64,000 bases of DNA from Lachnospiraceae bacterium (GTDB lineage: Bacteria > Bacillota > Clostridia > Lachnospirales > Lachnospiraceae): contig CAJTHM010000022.1 in NCBI GenBank assembly GCA_910576125.1, positions 1 through 64,000 on the forward strand. Reading direction: 5' to 3'. Within the stretch, counting starts at the first letter, position 1. Each line of letters opens with the position of its first letter. The notes beneath the pieces were generated by a model that searched no databases, was not told the origin of the DNA, and saw nothing but the letters and a program-made list of their open reading frames with translations. The position numbers and the translations under genes are program-made. Shown one piece after another: positions 24,685-37,325 of this stretch.

Positions 24685-26049
24685 TTAAGTTTGGCATCTC
24701 AGAGCTTCCCCGATTTCTTCCATTTTTTCATCTGTCAGCCGGAATTTTTTACCAAAGAACAAAGCCGCGGCCGCCAGGCCGATTACCGGCAGCACCGTCA
24801 TGGTCAGCCGCAGCCCCATCACAGACTGTACAGCAGCCACCGCTTCCGCTTCTGTATTGTCACTGATCTGGAACACCGCCAGGCAGACGGACGCCAATAG
24901 CGCCGCCACGCCGGAGGCCAGCTTCACCACAAAGGTCTGCATGGAGAAAATCACGCTCTCATCCCTGCTGCCGTTCTTCCACTCCCCGTAATCCACGCTG
25001 TTCGCCAGAAACACGGTGGTCAATATGGTCAGGAGCCCATTGGCCCCAAAGATGAAAAAGCCAGGGAGGAACAGCAGGAACACATTGGACATGTTCGTAC
25101 AGGCCAGAATCAACAGCACCACATACCCCAATACCGCCATGCCCAGTCCGGTGCGGAATACCTGGACGGTGGACAGAAATTTCCGGATCAGGGGATACAG
25201 CAGCATCATGGACAGAATCTGCACCCCGCCGCCAAAGGTATTGAACAGGGTATAGGCATTCTGCCAGCCCTCGCCGCCGAAATCATATTTAAAGAAATAA
25301 ATCACCAGATTGCTTGTGAGGTAAATGGAACAGTTGATCAGCACAATGGAAATCACCACAGTCATGGCCTGGTCATTGCGGATCAGCGCCCGGAACATGT
25401 CCCCGATGGAATTTACCGGCATGTCCACTGTGGATTTCTCCTTGATGCACAGGCACATCAGTACTGCCGTAAAGGCAAAGAAGACCGCCACAATCAGCGC
25501 GAACCATTTGAACCCGATCCTTTCGTTCCCCTTTCCCAGGAGATACACCGCCTGCATGGTAATCACCGTCACCAGCGCGCTGCCCAGCCCCGCACATGTC
25601 CTCCCCAGGGTGGAAAGGCCCTCCCGTTCCCTGCTGTCCCTGGCAAAGGCCGGAATCATGGACCAGTAAGGGATATCCATCATGGTGTAGGTCACGCCCC
25701 ACAGGATGTAGGCGGCGGAAATATAGACCAGAAGGGGATTCCCCTCCAGCTCCTCCGGCACCGCGAACATGGCGTAAAGCACCAGCGCATTGACGATCGT
25801 CCCGCTGAAAAGCCACGGCCTGAACCTGCCGAACCTGCTCTTCGTCCTGGCCACCAATATCCCCATCACCGGGTCGTTAGCCGCATCGAATACCCTGGCC
25901 GCCAGCAGCAGAATGCCGGTGAACACCGCGCTGACTCCCAGGATATCTTCATAAAAATACAGAATATAGCTGGCTGTCAGCATGTAGACCATATCCTTCC
26001 CCACTGCCCCGATGCCGTATGAAACCTTTTCTTTCGCTGTTAAGTTCAT
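24685..26049 (-). CDS. GPH-family sugar:cation symporter
   Basis: This is a 454-residue, twelve-helix transporter of the glycoside-pentoside-hexuronide family (MelB-like, MFS_2). The N-terminal YGIGAVGKDMVYML, the cation-site region FDAANDPVMGILV and the loop KSRFGRFRPW are diagnostic. It would import a glycoside with Na+ or H+. It is first in the operon leading to the lipase, tag and AAA genes, and its promoter candidate is at 26117-26146. The substrate cannot be inferred; the glycosidase locus 3 kb away is a possible client. Confidence 0.92.
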   Translation of the reverse strand: MNLTAKEKVSYGIGAVGKDMVYMLTASYILYFYEDILGVSAVFTGILLLAARVFDAANDPVMGILVARTKSRFGRFRPWLFSGTIVNALVLYAMFAVPEELEGNPLLVYISAAYILWGVTYTMMDIPYWSMIPAFARDSREREGLSTLGRTCAGLGSALVTVITMQAVYLLGKGNERIGFKWFALIVAVFFAFTAVLMCLCIKEKSTVDMPVNSIGDMFRALIRNDQAMTVVISIVLINCSIYLTSNLVIYFFKYDFGGEGWQNAYTLFNTFGGGVQILSMMLLYPLIRKFLSTVQVFRTGLGMAVLGYVVLLILACTNMSNVFLLFLPGFFIFGANGLLTILTTVFLANSVDYGEWKNGSRDESVIFSMQTFVVKLASGVAALLASVCLAVFQISDNTEAEAVAAVQSVMGLRLTMTVLPVIGLAAAALFFGKKFRLTDEKMEEIGEALRCQT

Positions 26050-26116
26050 TTCATGCCTTCCTTTCTACTTTATTTTTTAGTGATAGATGAAATCTGTCCT
26101 GTGTTTTCCATCTTCT

Positions 26117-26146
26117 ATCATATCATTTTCTACTGATATTTGTCCA
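26117..26146 (-). promoter_or_regulatory. Promoter candidate of the symporter operon
   Basis: TGGACA and TATGAT are separated by 18 bases on the minus strand, about 70 bases upstream of ATG 26049. The IS relic begins just upstream, so the element may have replaced the upstream control region. Confidence 0.5.
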
Positions 26147-26163
26147 TAAACAGAAAAGTCAAA

Positions 26164-26978
26164 CAGCTTTGACGCTCAAAAAAATGAACTCCCATACTGG
26201 GAGGCCATCGACCACTATCTGAAGCGGATGGACCCATGTGGGCTACAGGAGGCCATAAACAGCCTGTGCCGCAGCCTGCTGCGCAGCCGTGCCTTTGAGG
26301 ACATGCGCATCAGGGGAAGTACTGGCAGGTCATCATCGACGGGACGCAGCTGTACAACACGCGGGGGGAGCTGGATGGAAAGAGCCTGTACCGCATCCAC
26401 CAGAAAGGGACGGAGGACGAGTACCAGGAAAGAGATGGAAAAGCAGGACTGTGAAAGGAAGGCCTGCTGGAGGCTGATGGAAAAGATAGCGGAGGCGTTC
26501 CCGAGGCTGCCCATCTGCCTGTGCGGGGACAGCCTGTATGCTGGTGCAAAGAGGAAGGATGCGGTGGAAGATAGAGAACGAGGGGTTCAACACGCAGAAG
26601 AGGCAGGGGTACCATCTGGAGCATCAGTACAGTAAAGACTACCAGGCGATGAAGAACCATTATTACCTGACGCAGATCGGCCACATGGTGGCGCAGGCTA
26701 TGGAAGCATGGGAGAAGCTGTGGAGCCAAAGCAGACAGAGCAGGGAGCAGAGGCATCAGAGGGTGCTGGAATCATTCAAGAAAGTGCGACTGAAAGAAAA
26801 CAGGGAAGAGATTGCAAGAAGGATCCGGATCGGGCTGGAGCCAGAGTAAGGCAGAGTGTTGGAAGGGGGTGATGGCAGGACGGAAGGGAACAGATAAAGA
26901 AGCATATCGGGCAGAGTGGGGAAAACAAAAAATCCTGATGCTCTAAGAGAAGATATAAAAGTTTAAGCGTCAAAGCTG
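26164..26978 (+). mobile_element. IS relic with terminal inverted repeats, transposase decayed
   Basis: The element is bounded by CAGCTTTGACGCTCAAA (26164-26180) and its inverted form TTTAAGCGTCAAAGCTG (26962-26978) with one mismatch. Between them, pieces of a DDE transposase appear in several frames: KYWQVIIDGTQLYNTRGE (first Asp), LPICLCGDSLYAG (second Asp), and RWKIENEGFNTQK plus GYHLEHQYS (Glu region). Frameshifts separate the pieces, so no active protein is made. It also lacks most of the N-terminal region. At 815 bp it is a shortened, dead copy. Confidence 0.8.
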
Positions 26979-26997
26979 CCCACACACAGAAGCAGAT

Positions 26998-27026
26998 TTG
27001 ACAATCACAGACCCGGATGCTATACT
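26998..27026 (+). promoter_or_regulatory. Promoter of the FecR-domain lipoprotein gene
   Basis: TTGACA (26998-27003), 17 bases, TATACT (27021-27026). The first base of the -35 box was also available as a TTG start, which shows that the longer reading frame is not the gene. The IS end lies 20 bases upstream. Confidence 0.75.
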
Positions 27027-27081
27027 TTATCACGAATGCCATACAAATAAACACATCATAACGCAAAGGAGCGACACCCCA

Positions 27082-28698
27082 ATGATCCGAAAACATAAAA
27101 AATCCCTGCTTGCCAGACAGGGAACCGTTCTGCTTCTGATACTGTCCCAACTGGCGGCCCTCACCGCCTGCGGCGGCAACAGCGCAAAAGCCACCACCAT
27201 GCATCTGACGCGCACCAGCGGACAGGTAGCCGTCTCCGACGGTGACGGGGAGGACGTGGCTCTGCTGGAGAATCTGGGGCTGTACAGCGGTTACGGAGTG
27301 GACACCCGCCGGGAGAGCTTCGCCTGGATCGACCTGGACAGCGTGAAGCTGACCAAAATGGACCAGAACAGCGAGATTGCCATCCAGAAAGAGGACAAGC
27401 AGCTGGAAATCGAAGTCAAGTCCGGCTCCCTGTTCTTCCATGTCACCGAACCCCTGGCTGAGAATGAGACCATGGATATCCGCTCCTCCAGCATGGTGGT
27501 GGGCATCCGCGGCACCTGCGGCTGGGTGGAGGTGCCGGACGAAAGCCATATGAACCTCTATCTGCTGGAGGGAAAGGCGGAATGTTCCGCCGGGAGCCAG
27601 GCTTCTCAGGTGTCCCCCGGGGAGATGGCTTCCATGACCGAAAACGGACAGATTGAGGTGCAGCCCTTCACCGCGAAGGATGTCCCCGCCTTCATCGTGG
27701 AAGAGGTGGAACAGGACAGCGCCCTTGCCCAGGCCATCCTGGACGTCTCCGGCCTGGACATCCTCCATCCGGCAGGTCCGGTGGAACTGGCCCTGGAACA
27801 GTACCGTGCCATCATCAGCCAGGCAGATACGTATGACTACGATTCCGTGGATGAACCTACCGGCGCTTATCGGTACGCGTTGGTGCCCATGACGCCGGAT
27901 GCAGACGCGCCCGCCCTCCTCCTGGAGCAGGACACTGCCTTCGGAATCAGCTCCATTCTGGTATTCCAGTACGACACAGACAGCGACAGCGTCCTCCAGG
28001 CCGCCGATACGCTGTCAGAGGGAGTGGGCGGCGTCGGAGGGTATCGGGGCAGCCTCTCCGCCGCAGGGGATGGGAACGGCCTTCTGAGCACAGAGTTCAG
28101 CAGCGGGACTGGCATGGGCTCCACCTCGCGCACCACCCTGGACGGTGACAGGCTCCGGAGCGAAGTTATCTGGGAGGGCAATATCTTTGACGATACGGAC
28201 ACGGCTGCGGATGAAATCGGCTTTCTGGACATAGACTGGCACGACATCGGCGACACCGCTGCCCTGGACAGTTGGACGCCGGGCTCTGCGCCTGTTGAAC
28301 CCGCACCTACAGAGCCGGAGGACGCGCAGGACACCGAACCCGCACAGCCCACAGACGGAGACCGGATCGTGTTCACAGGGACGCTCGGGGCCTACAGCTA
28401 CAGCGATGTCCTTGCGCTTCAGGAAATATCAGATCCCAATCCCGGCAGCGACCAGGGAGAGACATACTGGCTGATTGTGCTGGATACGCCCCAGGGCATG
28501 ACGCTGCGCAGTGGGGACGGATCGGGCAGTCATGAGGGAGAGGTCAGTCTGATTGACGTCACCGGAGCCGACGGCCTGGAGCAGTACATCGGACAGAGCC
28601 TCACCGTCAGCATCGATGCCGACGATACCTGGTGGCCCAGCGACACGTCACTTCCTATAGGACAGCCCCACACATCCGATGTCCATGTGTTGCAGTAA
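27082..28698 (+). CDS. FecR-domain lipoprotein
   Basis: This is a 538-residue exported protein. A basic N-terminus, a hydrophobic stretch and the lipobox LTAC predict a lipid anchor at the outer face of the membrane. A FecR-type domain follows (about 45-215: GDGEDVALLENLGLYSG, then GIRGTCGWVEV and LYLLEGKAE). A Pro/Glu-rich linker (about 395-430) leads to a C-terminal domain of about 110 residues that I do not recognise. FecR-domain lipoproteins in Firmicutes are poorly known and are not tied to iron regulation. AAGGAG lies 11 bases before the ATG. A deleted paralogue lies at 21194. Confidence 0.82.
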   Translation: MIRKHKKSLLARQGTVLLLILSQLAALTACGGNSAKATTMHLTRTSGQVAVSDGDGEDVALLENLGLYSGYGVDTRRESFAWIDLDSVKLTKMDQNSEIAIQKEDKQLEIEVKSGSLFFHVTEPLAENETMDIRSSSMVVGIRGTCGWVEVPDESHMNLYLLEGKAECSAGSQASQVSPGEMASMTENGQIEVQPFTAKDVPAFIVEEVEQDSALAQAILDVSGLDILHPAGPVELALEQYRAIISQADTYDYDSVDEPTGAYRYALVPMTPDADAPALLLEQDTAFGISSILVFQYDTDSDSVLQAADTLSEGVGGVGGYRGSLSAAGDGNGLLSTEFSSGTGMGSTSRTTLDGDRLRSEVIWEGNIFDDTDTAADEIGFLDIDWHDIGDTAALDSWTPGSAPVEPAPTEPEDAQDTEPAQPTDGDRIVFTGTLGAYSYSDVLALQEISDPNPGSDQGETYWLIVLDTPQGMTLRSGDGSGSHEGEVSLIDVTGADGLEQYIGQSLTVSIDADDTWWPSDTSLPIGQPHTSDVHVLQ

Positions 28699-28700
28699 GA

Positions 28701-28806
28701 TATACTGCTTAACAGTTAAAATTTCCCAGTAATCTGACTACATAACGCCAGATTTGCCATATACGTCTAACCTGAAATATGGCAAATTCTGGCGTTATGT
28801 AGTATA
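28701..28806. repeat. Palindromic repeat family A, divergent copy
   Basis: This 106-bp copy keeps the ends TATACTGCTTAAC and GTTATGTAGTATA. Its central palindrome is different: TACATAACGCCAGA with TGCCATAT pairs with its complement on the right. It begins two bases after the FecR gene stop, so it may serve as a transcript end or processing signal. Confidence 0.75.
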
Positions 28807-28897
28807 AATATTTGCGCACATTCCAGCAATTCCTCTTTGTCGAAATAAAATCATTTTCTTCCGCTGCGGGACAGTCATCTCCTCTTGCGGAAAGCTA

Positions 28898-28927
28898 TTG
28901 CAATCCATGCAGGTTACTTGCTATAAT
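28898..28927 (+). promoter_or_regulatory. Promoter of the fucosidase gene
   Basis: TTGCAA (28898-28903), 18 bases, TATAAT (28922-28927), with a TG one base before the -10 box (extended -10). The start codon is 75 bases further on. Confidence 0.7.
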
Positions 28928-29001
28928 GAATAAGCCCTGGAATCTCAGGAGAAAAATCATCTCTCGGACCAGCCAGACAAGCAAAAAGAGGAGGAATCCA
29001 C

Positions 29002-30273
29002 ATGAAAGCAAAACCGACACAAAAACAGCTGGAGTTCATGGAATGGGAGTTCGGGCTGTTCTTCCATTTCGGCATCCGCACCTTCTATCCCGGCCATCAG
29101 GACTGGGACGGCAACGAGGCGGAGATGACTCCGGAGGGCTTCAATCCGCCCAATCTGGACTGCAGGCAATGGATCCGCACCGCGAAAGAAGCCGGAGCCG
29201 CCTACGCGGTGATGACCTGCAAGCACCACGACGGCTTCGCCAACTGGCCCTCCGCCCACACTTCCTACAATATCTCCAGGACCCCCTGGAAAGACGGCAG
29301 GGGGGACGTGGTGGCGGACTATGTGGCGGCATGCAGAGAATACGGGCTGAAAGTGGGCCTGTATTTTTCCCCGGCGGACGCCAATATCATCGGAAAGAAA
29401 CTCACCGCAGCGGAATATGACCAGAACTTCATCGACCAGATATCGGAGCTGCTGACCAATTATGGGAAAATCGATTATCTTTGGTTCGACGGCTGCGGCT
29501 CAGAGGGGCACGAGTACGACAAGGAGAGAATCATCCGGGTCATCCGCACCCTGCAGCCGGAAATCCTGATTTTCAATATGTGGGATCCGGACACCCGCTG
29601 GATTGGGAATGAGGAGGGAATCGCGCCCATCCGCAGCTACAATGAAGTGGAGAATCTGGATTTCTCCGTGCGCACGGACAGGAAGGATTCCCTGGAAAGC
29701 CGCAGGTTCCTTCCCGCGGAATGCGGGATGCGGATGCGCCGGGATACGTGGTTTAGCAGCGAGCAGGATCAGGACACAATCAAGACCCTGGATGAACTGA
29801 TGGGCATCTACGACTATACGGTGGGAAGAGGAATCAATCTGCTGCTGAATATCGGGCCCGATGCCTCCGGGCAGCTGCCGGAAGCGGATACGAAGCGGGC
29901 GCTGGAATTCGGACAGGCGCTGCGGGAGCGTTTTTCCCATCCGCTGCTGGTGCTGGAGAATCCGGTTCTGGAGGAGAGTACGGAAGAGTTGATCATCGAC
30001 TTGCCGAAAGATACCGTCGTTAACTGCATGGTGCTCTCCGAGCATTTGGAGGAAGGGGAGCATATCCAAAGCTTCCAGATTTATTCCCAGCCAGTGCTGT
30101 CGGGAAGGCGGCTGCTTTTCTACGAGGGATACCAGGTAGGACATAAGGCAATCTGCACTTTTCCGGCGGTGAAGTCCAAACGGTTCATTCTGACTTTCAA
30201 GGCAGAGGGGAAAAAGGACTGCCTGCGGGATGTAAAGCTGTTTTATACGAAAAATCAGTACGGTTTTTCGTAG
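29002..30273 (+). CDS. Alpha-L-fucosidase, GH29
   Basis: This is a 423-residue glycoside hydrolase of family 29. EFGLFFHFG, KHHDGFANW at 74-82 and the nucleophile YLWFDGCG with D163 are characteristic. A short C-terminal beta domain follows residue 320. There is no signal peptide, so it acts on imported oligosaccharides, releasing L-fucose. GAGGAGG precedes the ATG by eight bases. It is the only plus-strand gene of the locus and shares a bidirectional terminator with the GH130 gene. The acid/base residue is not conserved in position in this family and was not assigned. Confidence 0.93.
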   Translation: MKAKPTQKQLEFMEWEFGLFFHFGIRTFYPGHQDWDGNEAEMTPEGFNPPNLDCRQWIRTAKEAGAAYAVMTCKHHDGFANWPSAHTSYNISRTPWKDGRGDVVADYVAACREYGLKVGLYFSPADANIIGKKLTAAEYDQNFIDQISELLTNYGKIDYLWFDGCGSEGHEYDKERIIRVIRTLQPEILIFNMWDPDTRWIGNEEGIAPIRSYNEVENLDFSVRTDRKDSLESRRFLPAECGMRMRRDTWFSSEQDQDTIKTLDELMGIYDYTVGRGINLLLNIGPDASGQLPEADTKRALEFGQALRERFSHPLLVLENPVLEESTEELIIDLPKDTVVNCMVLSEHLEEGEHIQSFQIYSQPVLSGRRLLFYEGYQVGHKAICTFPAVKSKRFILTFKAEGKKDCLRDVKLFYTKNQYGFS

Positions 30274-30345
30274 ACTGATTATCTGTGCCGGACACAGCAG
30301 CTTCACCTGGACGGAAACCCGAAAATTAAAACCATATATCGAATC

Positions 30346-30391
30346 AAAAAATGCGGCCTCCCGGTCATTGCCGGAATCTGCCGCATTTTTT
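30346..30391. terminator. Bidirectional terminator between GH29 and GH130 genes
   Basis: AAAAAATGCGGC and GCCGCATTTTTT form a long stem with A-tract and T-tract on the two sides, so it can end transcripts from both convergent genes. Confidence 0.9.
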
Positions 30392-30402
30392 ATTCTGTCT
30401 CT

Positions 30403-31395
30403 TTACTGCATGGAATATTTCTTCATCCACCCCATCAGCTCATCTATGGTGGTGAACGCCAGGCCTGTCACGGTGTCCGCGCAGCCATAATAAATCGCGA
30501 TACGCCCGGTATCCGCATCGGTCAGAGCCGCGCAGGGGAAGACCACATTCGGCACATCGCCTGTCTGCTCATAGAGCATCTCCGGCGCCAGCACATAGTA
30601 CCTGGAGCGCTGCTTCACTTTCCAGGGCTCCTCCAGATCCAGCAAAGCGCATCCCATACGGTACACATAGCCGCTGCAGGTCCGGAGCACTCCGTGATAA
30701 ATCAGAAGCCACCCCTCATCCGTCTCAATGGGGCAGGGCCCGGGGCCGATTTTCATGGACTGCCATGCGGAGAAATCCCCGTCACAGGTACCCATGACGA
30801 ATCTGTGATGTCCCCAGTACTCCATATCCGGGCTCTGGCTCAGGAAGATGTCCCCGAAAGGAGTATGTCCCGTATCGCTGGGCCTGGACAGCATCATATA
30901 CTTGCCGCCTATTTTTCTGGGGAACAGCACACCGTTCCTGTTGTACGGTAAAAAGGCATTTTCCAGCTGATAAAACGTCTTGAAGTCATAGGTGTAACCG
31001 ATTCCGATGGTAGGGCCGTGGTACCCATTGCACCATGTGACGTAATAGCGGTCCTCAATCCACACCACTCTCGGGTCATAGCGGTACTCCCTGTTCGTCA
31101 CTTCCGGATCCTCTCCCTTGAATGTAACGGGCTCATGGTTGATGTCCCAGTGGACGGCATCTTTGCTGAAGCCGGCAAAGATATCCATGCTCACGGACAG
31201 ACTGTCGCAGCGGAACACGCCCGCATAGCCATCCTCAAACGGAACTACCGCGCTGTTGAAGATGCTGTTGGAAGTGGGAATCTCATGTCTGCCGATGATG
31301 GGATTTTCCGTATAGCGCCATACAGGCTTGTCAAATCCTTTCGGTTTCTCCTGCCAGGGCATCCCGGCCAATGCTTTTCCGATGATTTTGCTCAT
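30403..31395 (-). CDS. GH130 beta-mannoside phosphorylase-like enzyme
   Basis: This is a 330-residue five-bladed beta-propeller protein of family GH130. [22 protein letters not shown] and [15 protein letters not shown] hold the conserved sites, with the Asp of YDPRV in the region of the catalytic acid. [16 protein letters not shown] and WLLIYHGV are further family landmarks. Known members phosphorolyse beta-mannosides or mannosyl-N-acetylglucosamine, so alpha-mannose 1-phosphate is a likely product; some are hydrolases, and the phosphate-binding residues were not verified. AAGGAGG precedes the ATG. A promoter candidate lies at 31452-31480. Confidence 0.9.
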   Translation of the reverse strand: MSKIIGKALAGMPWQEKPKGFDKPVWRYTENPIIGRHEIPTSNSIFNSAVVPFEDGYAGVFRCDSLSVSMDIFAGFSKDAVHWDINHEPVTFKGEDPEVTNREYRYDPRVVWIEDRYYVTWCNGYHGPTIGIGYTYDFKTFYQLENAFLPYNRNGVLFPRKIGGKYMMLSRPSDTGHTPFGDIFLSQSPDMEYWGHHRFVMGTCDGDFSAWQSMKIGPGPCPIETDEGWLLIYHGVLRTCSGYVYRMGCALLDLEEPWKVKQRSRYYVLAPEMLYEQTGDVPNVVFPCAALTDADTGRIAIYYGCADTVTGLAFTTIDELMGWMKKYSMQ

Positions 31396-31451
31396 TTCTG
31401 ACTTCCTCCTTACTGAAATCTCTGCAATCTGTATTTGGTGCTGCTACCTAT

Positions 31452-31480
31452 TTTATACCGCGAACCGCCGGAATTTGCAA
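31452..31480 (-). promoter_or_regulatory. Promoter of the GH130 gene
   Basis: On the minus strand TTGCAA (31480-31475), 17 bases, TATAAA (31457-31452), in the 150-base gap after the beta-galactosidase gene. It would give independent expression of the phosphorylase. Confidence 0.65.
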
Positions 31481-31545
31481 TCAGGAAATTAACAAAGGCA
31501 TCTTGCCGGCGGTCTGCAGCCGGTATTCGGGGCAAGTTTTATGCG

Positions 31546-34656
<3,111 letters not shown>

Positions 34657-34856
34657 CTACCTCACCTTTCTACTACATTATTGCAATACAATATTTCACA
34701 AGTATACTACCTAAACCCTATATGAAATCAAGTACAGATTCTATTATCTAAAATCCATTATAAACGATGTAACAGGCATTAGGCAACAGATTTTATCATT
34801 TTCATTAAAGCATTTTCATTGTGTATTCATTCAATACGTACCGGAAACGGAAACCT

Positions 34857-34887
34857 GAAAAATACAGGCACATAAATGCACCTGTAT
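34857..34887 (-). terminator. Terminator after the transporter operon
   Basis: On the minus strand ATACAGG and CCTGTAT pair with an inner partial stem and are followed by TTTTT. It lies 50-80 bases after the small membrane protein gene. The rest of 34651-34936 holds only AT-rich upstream DNA of lacZ; no clear -35/-10 pair with 16-18 base spacing is evident. Confidence 0.65.
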
Positions 34888-34936
34888 CATTCTTCAAGGC
34901 TATATAGATTGTATTTCATCGTGGTTCCGCGCCCAT

Positions 34937-35344
34937 TCACAGCATGGCAATCAGAGCCGCTCCCAGGAACAGGAGCCCGGACAGCAGATTCGCCGCCAAA
35001 ATGCAGGCTGTCTGCTCTTCCGGCTCCAGCTCGTCAAAAGAGACCACATGCTCGTCTACAAAGTCCACGATATCGCCCCTGCTCCCCTGTCTGGATTTCC
35101 TGTCTTTCTCTTTCCCGGGCAGGCGGCTGATTCTCACTCCGTCCAGTTTCAGATAGGAAATCCATCCCATCAGGAACAGGACCACAGCCGCAGCAGCGGA
35201 GCCGTCCCGGGCCGCGCTTAAGGGGCTCTCCACGAAGCGGTCCCACAGCAGTATCACTGCCAGCGCCACGGCGCATCTGGTGACGCCCTTGTACAGCACA
35301 GGGCGTATCATATAAGGTTTATACAGTCTCCAGATTTTCTTCAT
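34937..35344 (-). CDS. Small membrane protein, unrecognised
   Basis: This is a 135-residue protein with three likely membrane segments: about 24-35, 48-64 and a C-terminal [16 protein letters not shown]. The part between residues 70 and 115 is charged and cytoplasmic or external ([13 protein letters not shown], then EELEPEE-like acids). Its start overlaps the end of the ABC ATPase gene by 26 bases, which makes co-translation likely. It may be an accessory subunit of the importer; I do not recognise a family. Confidence 0.6.
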   Translation of the reverse strand: MKKIWRLYKPYMIRPVLYKGVTRCAVALAVILLWDRFVESPLSAARDGSAAAAVVLFLMGWISYLKLDGVRISRLPGKEKDRKSRQGSRGDIVDFVDEHVVSFDELEPEEQTACILAANLLSGLLFLGAALIAML

Positions 35345-36269
35345 CCTGCTTCAGATACTCTTCCATTTCTCTCTCGTTGGCCCACACGAAATGTCCGGGG
35401 CGCAGTTCTTTCCAGAAAGGCTTGTCCACGCTGTAGTCATGCATCGACGGATCGTACACCAGAAGCTTCTTCTTCTTCTCCCGCTGAGGATCCGGAATGG
35501 GCACAGCGGACTGGAGCGCCTTTGTGTATGGATGCAGAGGATGTTCGAACAGCTCCTCCGTCTCCGCCAGCTCTACGATCCTGCCCCGGTGAATGACCCC
35601 GATACGGTCGGAAATAAAACGTACCACCGACAAATCATGTGCAATGAACAGATAAGTCAGCCCTCTCTCCTTTTTCAGGCGGTTCAGGAGGTTCAGCACC
35701 TGGGCGCGGATGGACACATCCAGGGCGGAGATGGGTTCATCCGCCACCACGAATTCCGGCTCCATGATCAGGGCCCTTGCGATGCCGATTCTCTGCCGCT
35801 GGCCGCCGGAGAACTCATGGGGGAACCGGGAGGCGAATTCCGGCAGGAGCCCCACTTCCCGCAGGGCATCCTCTACCTTTTTCCTGCGGTCCTCCTCGTC
35901 CTTGTAGAGATGGAAGTTCAGAAGACCCTCCGACACGATGTAATCCACTTTGGCCCGCTCGTTCAGGGAGGCCATGGGATCCTGGAATATCATCTGGCAT
36001 TTCCGGATGACCTCCTTGTCCATCTCTTTGGAAATCTTACCGCTGATGCGCTGCCCCTTGAACAGAATCTCGCCGGATGACACGGGATTGATCCTGGTGA
36101 TGGCCCGGCCGATGGTGGTCTTACCTGAGCCGGACTCCCCTACCAGGGAAAAAGTCTCCCCTTTATAGATGTCGAAATTCACGTCATCTACCGCCACGAA
36201 TTTCTTCCGTCCGCTTCCGAAGGTAATCTGCACATCTTTAAGCTCAATCAGTTTTTCTCTTTCCGACAT
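35319..36269 (-). CDS. oppF: Oligopeptide/oligosaccharide ABC importer ATPase, OppF type
   Basis: This is a 316-residue ABC ATPase with Walker [10 protein letters not shown] near 39-47, signature [10 protein letters not shown] and Walker [13 protein letters not shown]. The C-terminal oligo_HPY region includes [14 protein letters not shown]. It energises import with OppD. The gene follows oppD by 14 bases. Family 5 importers carry peptides, nickel, or oligosaccharides; the surrounding glycosidases favour a glycan substrate. Confidence 0.92.
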   Translation of the reverse strand: MSEREKLIELKDVQITFGSGRKKFVAVDDVNFDIYKGETFSLVGESGSGKTTIGRAITRINPVSSGEILFKGQRISGKISKEMDKEVIRKCQMIFQDPMASLNERAKVDYIVSEGLLNFHLYKDEEDRRKKVEDALREVGLLPEFASRFPHEFSGGQRQRIGIARALIMEPEFVVADEPISALDVSIRAQVLNLLNRLKKERGLTYLFIAHDLSVVRFISDRIGVIHRGRIVELAETEELFEHPLHPYTKALQSAVPIPDPQREKKKKLLVYDPSMHDYSVDKPFWKELRPGHFVWANEREMEEYLKQDEENLETV

Positions 36270-36283
36270 AGTGCGCTACCTCC

Positions 36284-37312
36284 TTACTTTGTCCTGCGCA
36301 GCTTCTGGATGATCTCCGGCTGCTCGATCTTCGGCGCCCTGGGGTCCAGGTACCAGGATTTCACCTTATGGCTCTCGGTTATCTCGAATAAAGGCGGTTC
36401 TTTCTCAAAATCGATTTCCAGTGCCCTCTTGTTCCGGGGGGCGAAAGCGTCGCCCTTCACCTCGTTGAACAGGTTCGGCGGCGTTCCCTCGATGGTGGGC
36501 AGCTCCTCGCCCTTTACGCCCAGCTGGGGGAGAGAAGACAACAGCGCCCAGGTATAAGGATGCCAGGCGTCATAGAATATTTCCTCCACCGTGCCGTACT
36601 CCACAATCTGCCCTGCGTACATGACGGCCACTCTGTCCGCCACATTGGCCACCACCCCCAGGTCGTGGGTGATGTAGATGACTGTCATGTTCAGCTCTTT
36701 CTGGAGATTGCGGATCAGCTCCAGAATCTGGGCCTGTATGGTCACATCCAGAGCAGTGGTGGGCTCATCGCATATGAGTATCTGGGGATGGCAGGCGGTG
36801 GCGATGGCGATGACCACCCTCTGGCGCATGCCGCCGGAGAATTCATGGGGATACTGGTTGGCCCGCCGTTCCGCGTCAGTGATGCCTACCATCTCCATCA
36901 TCTCGATGGCTTTCTTTCTGGCTTCCTCCCCCTTGATGCCCTGATTGATTTCGATACTCTCCTGAATCTGCTTCCCGATCTTCTTTAAGGGATTCAGGGA
37001 TGTCATGGGATCTTGCATGACCATGGAAATCTTCCTGCCCCGGATGCCCATCCATTCTTTCTCAGTTTTGTACTTTGAAATATCCACGCCGCCGTACGTA
37101 ATGGAGCCGCCGGTGATGCTCCCATTGGCGTCCAGCATGCCCAGGAAAGATTTGGTGAAAACGGATTTACCGGAGCCGGATTCCCCCACGATGGCGATGG
37201 TCTCGCCCTCATACACATCCAGGGAACATTTCCGGATGGCTTTCAGCACCTTTCCCCGCAGCGTGAACTCTATCTCGATGTCCTTGGCGGACAGCAACAA
37301 TTCTCTATCCAT
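36284..37312 (-). CDS. oppD: Oligopeptide/oligosaccharide ABC importer ATPase, OppD type
   Basis: This is a 342-residue ABC ATPase. Walker A is GESGSGKS, the signature FSGGMRQRV and Walker B LICDEPTTALD. The C-terminal oligo_HPY segment includes HPYTWALLSSLPQ and the Cys-free EGTPPNLFNEVKGDAFAPR. ATG 37312 fits the conserved N-terminus and GGGGGG lies upstream of it; the extension to 37354 overlaps the permease gene and is rejected. Confidence 0.92.
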   Translation of the reverse strand: MDRELLLSAKDIEIEFTLRGKVLKAIRKCSLDVYEGETIAIVGESGSGKSVFTKSFLGMLDANGSITGGSITYGGVDISKYKTEKEWMGIRGRKISMVMQDPMTSLNPLKKIGKQIQESIEINQGIKGEEARKKAIEMMEMVGITDAERRANQYPHEFSGGMRQRVVIAIATACHPQILICDEPTTALDVTIQAQILELIRNLQKELNMTVIYITHDLGVVANVADRVAVMYAGQIVEYGTVEEIFYDAWHPYTWALLSSLPQLGVKGEELPTIEGTPPNLFNEVKGDAFAPRNKRALEIDFEKEPPLFEITESHKVKSWYLDPRAPKIEQPEIIQKLRRTK

Positions 37313-37325
37313 ATGTAAGCCCCCC

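Noticed and set aside
26998-27081. TTG start of the FecR gene at 26998
   Set aside because: That TTG is the first part of the -35 box TTGACA; the signal peptide begins at 27082 after AAGGAG.
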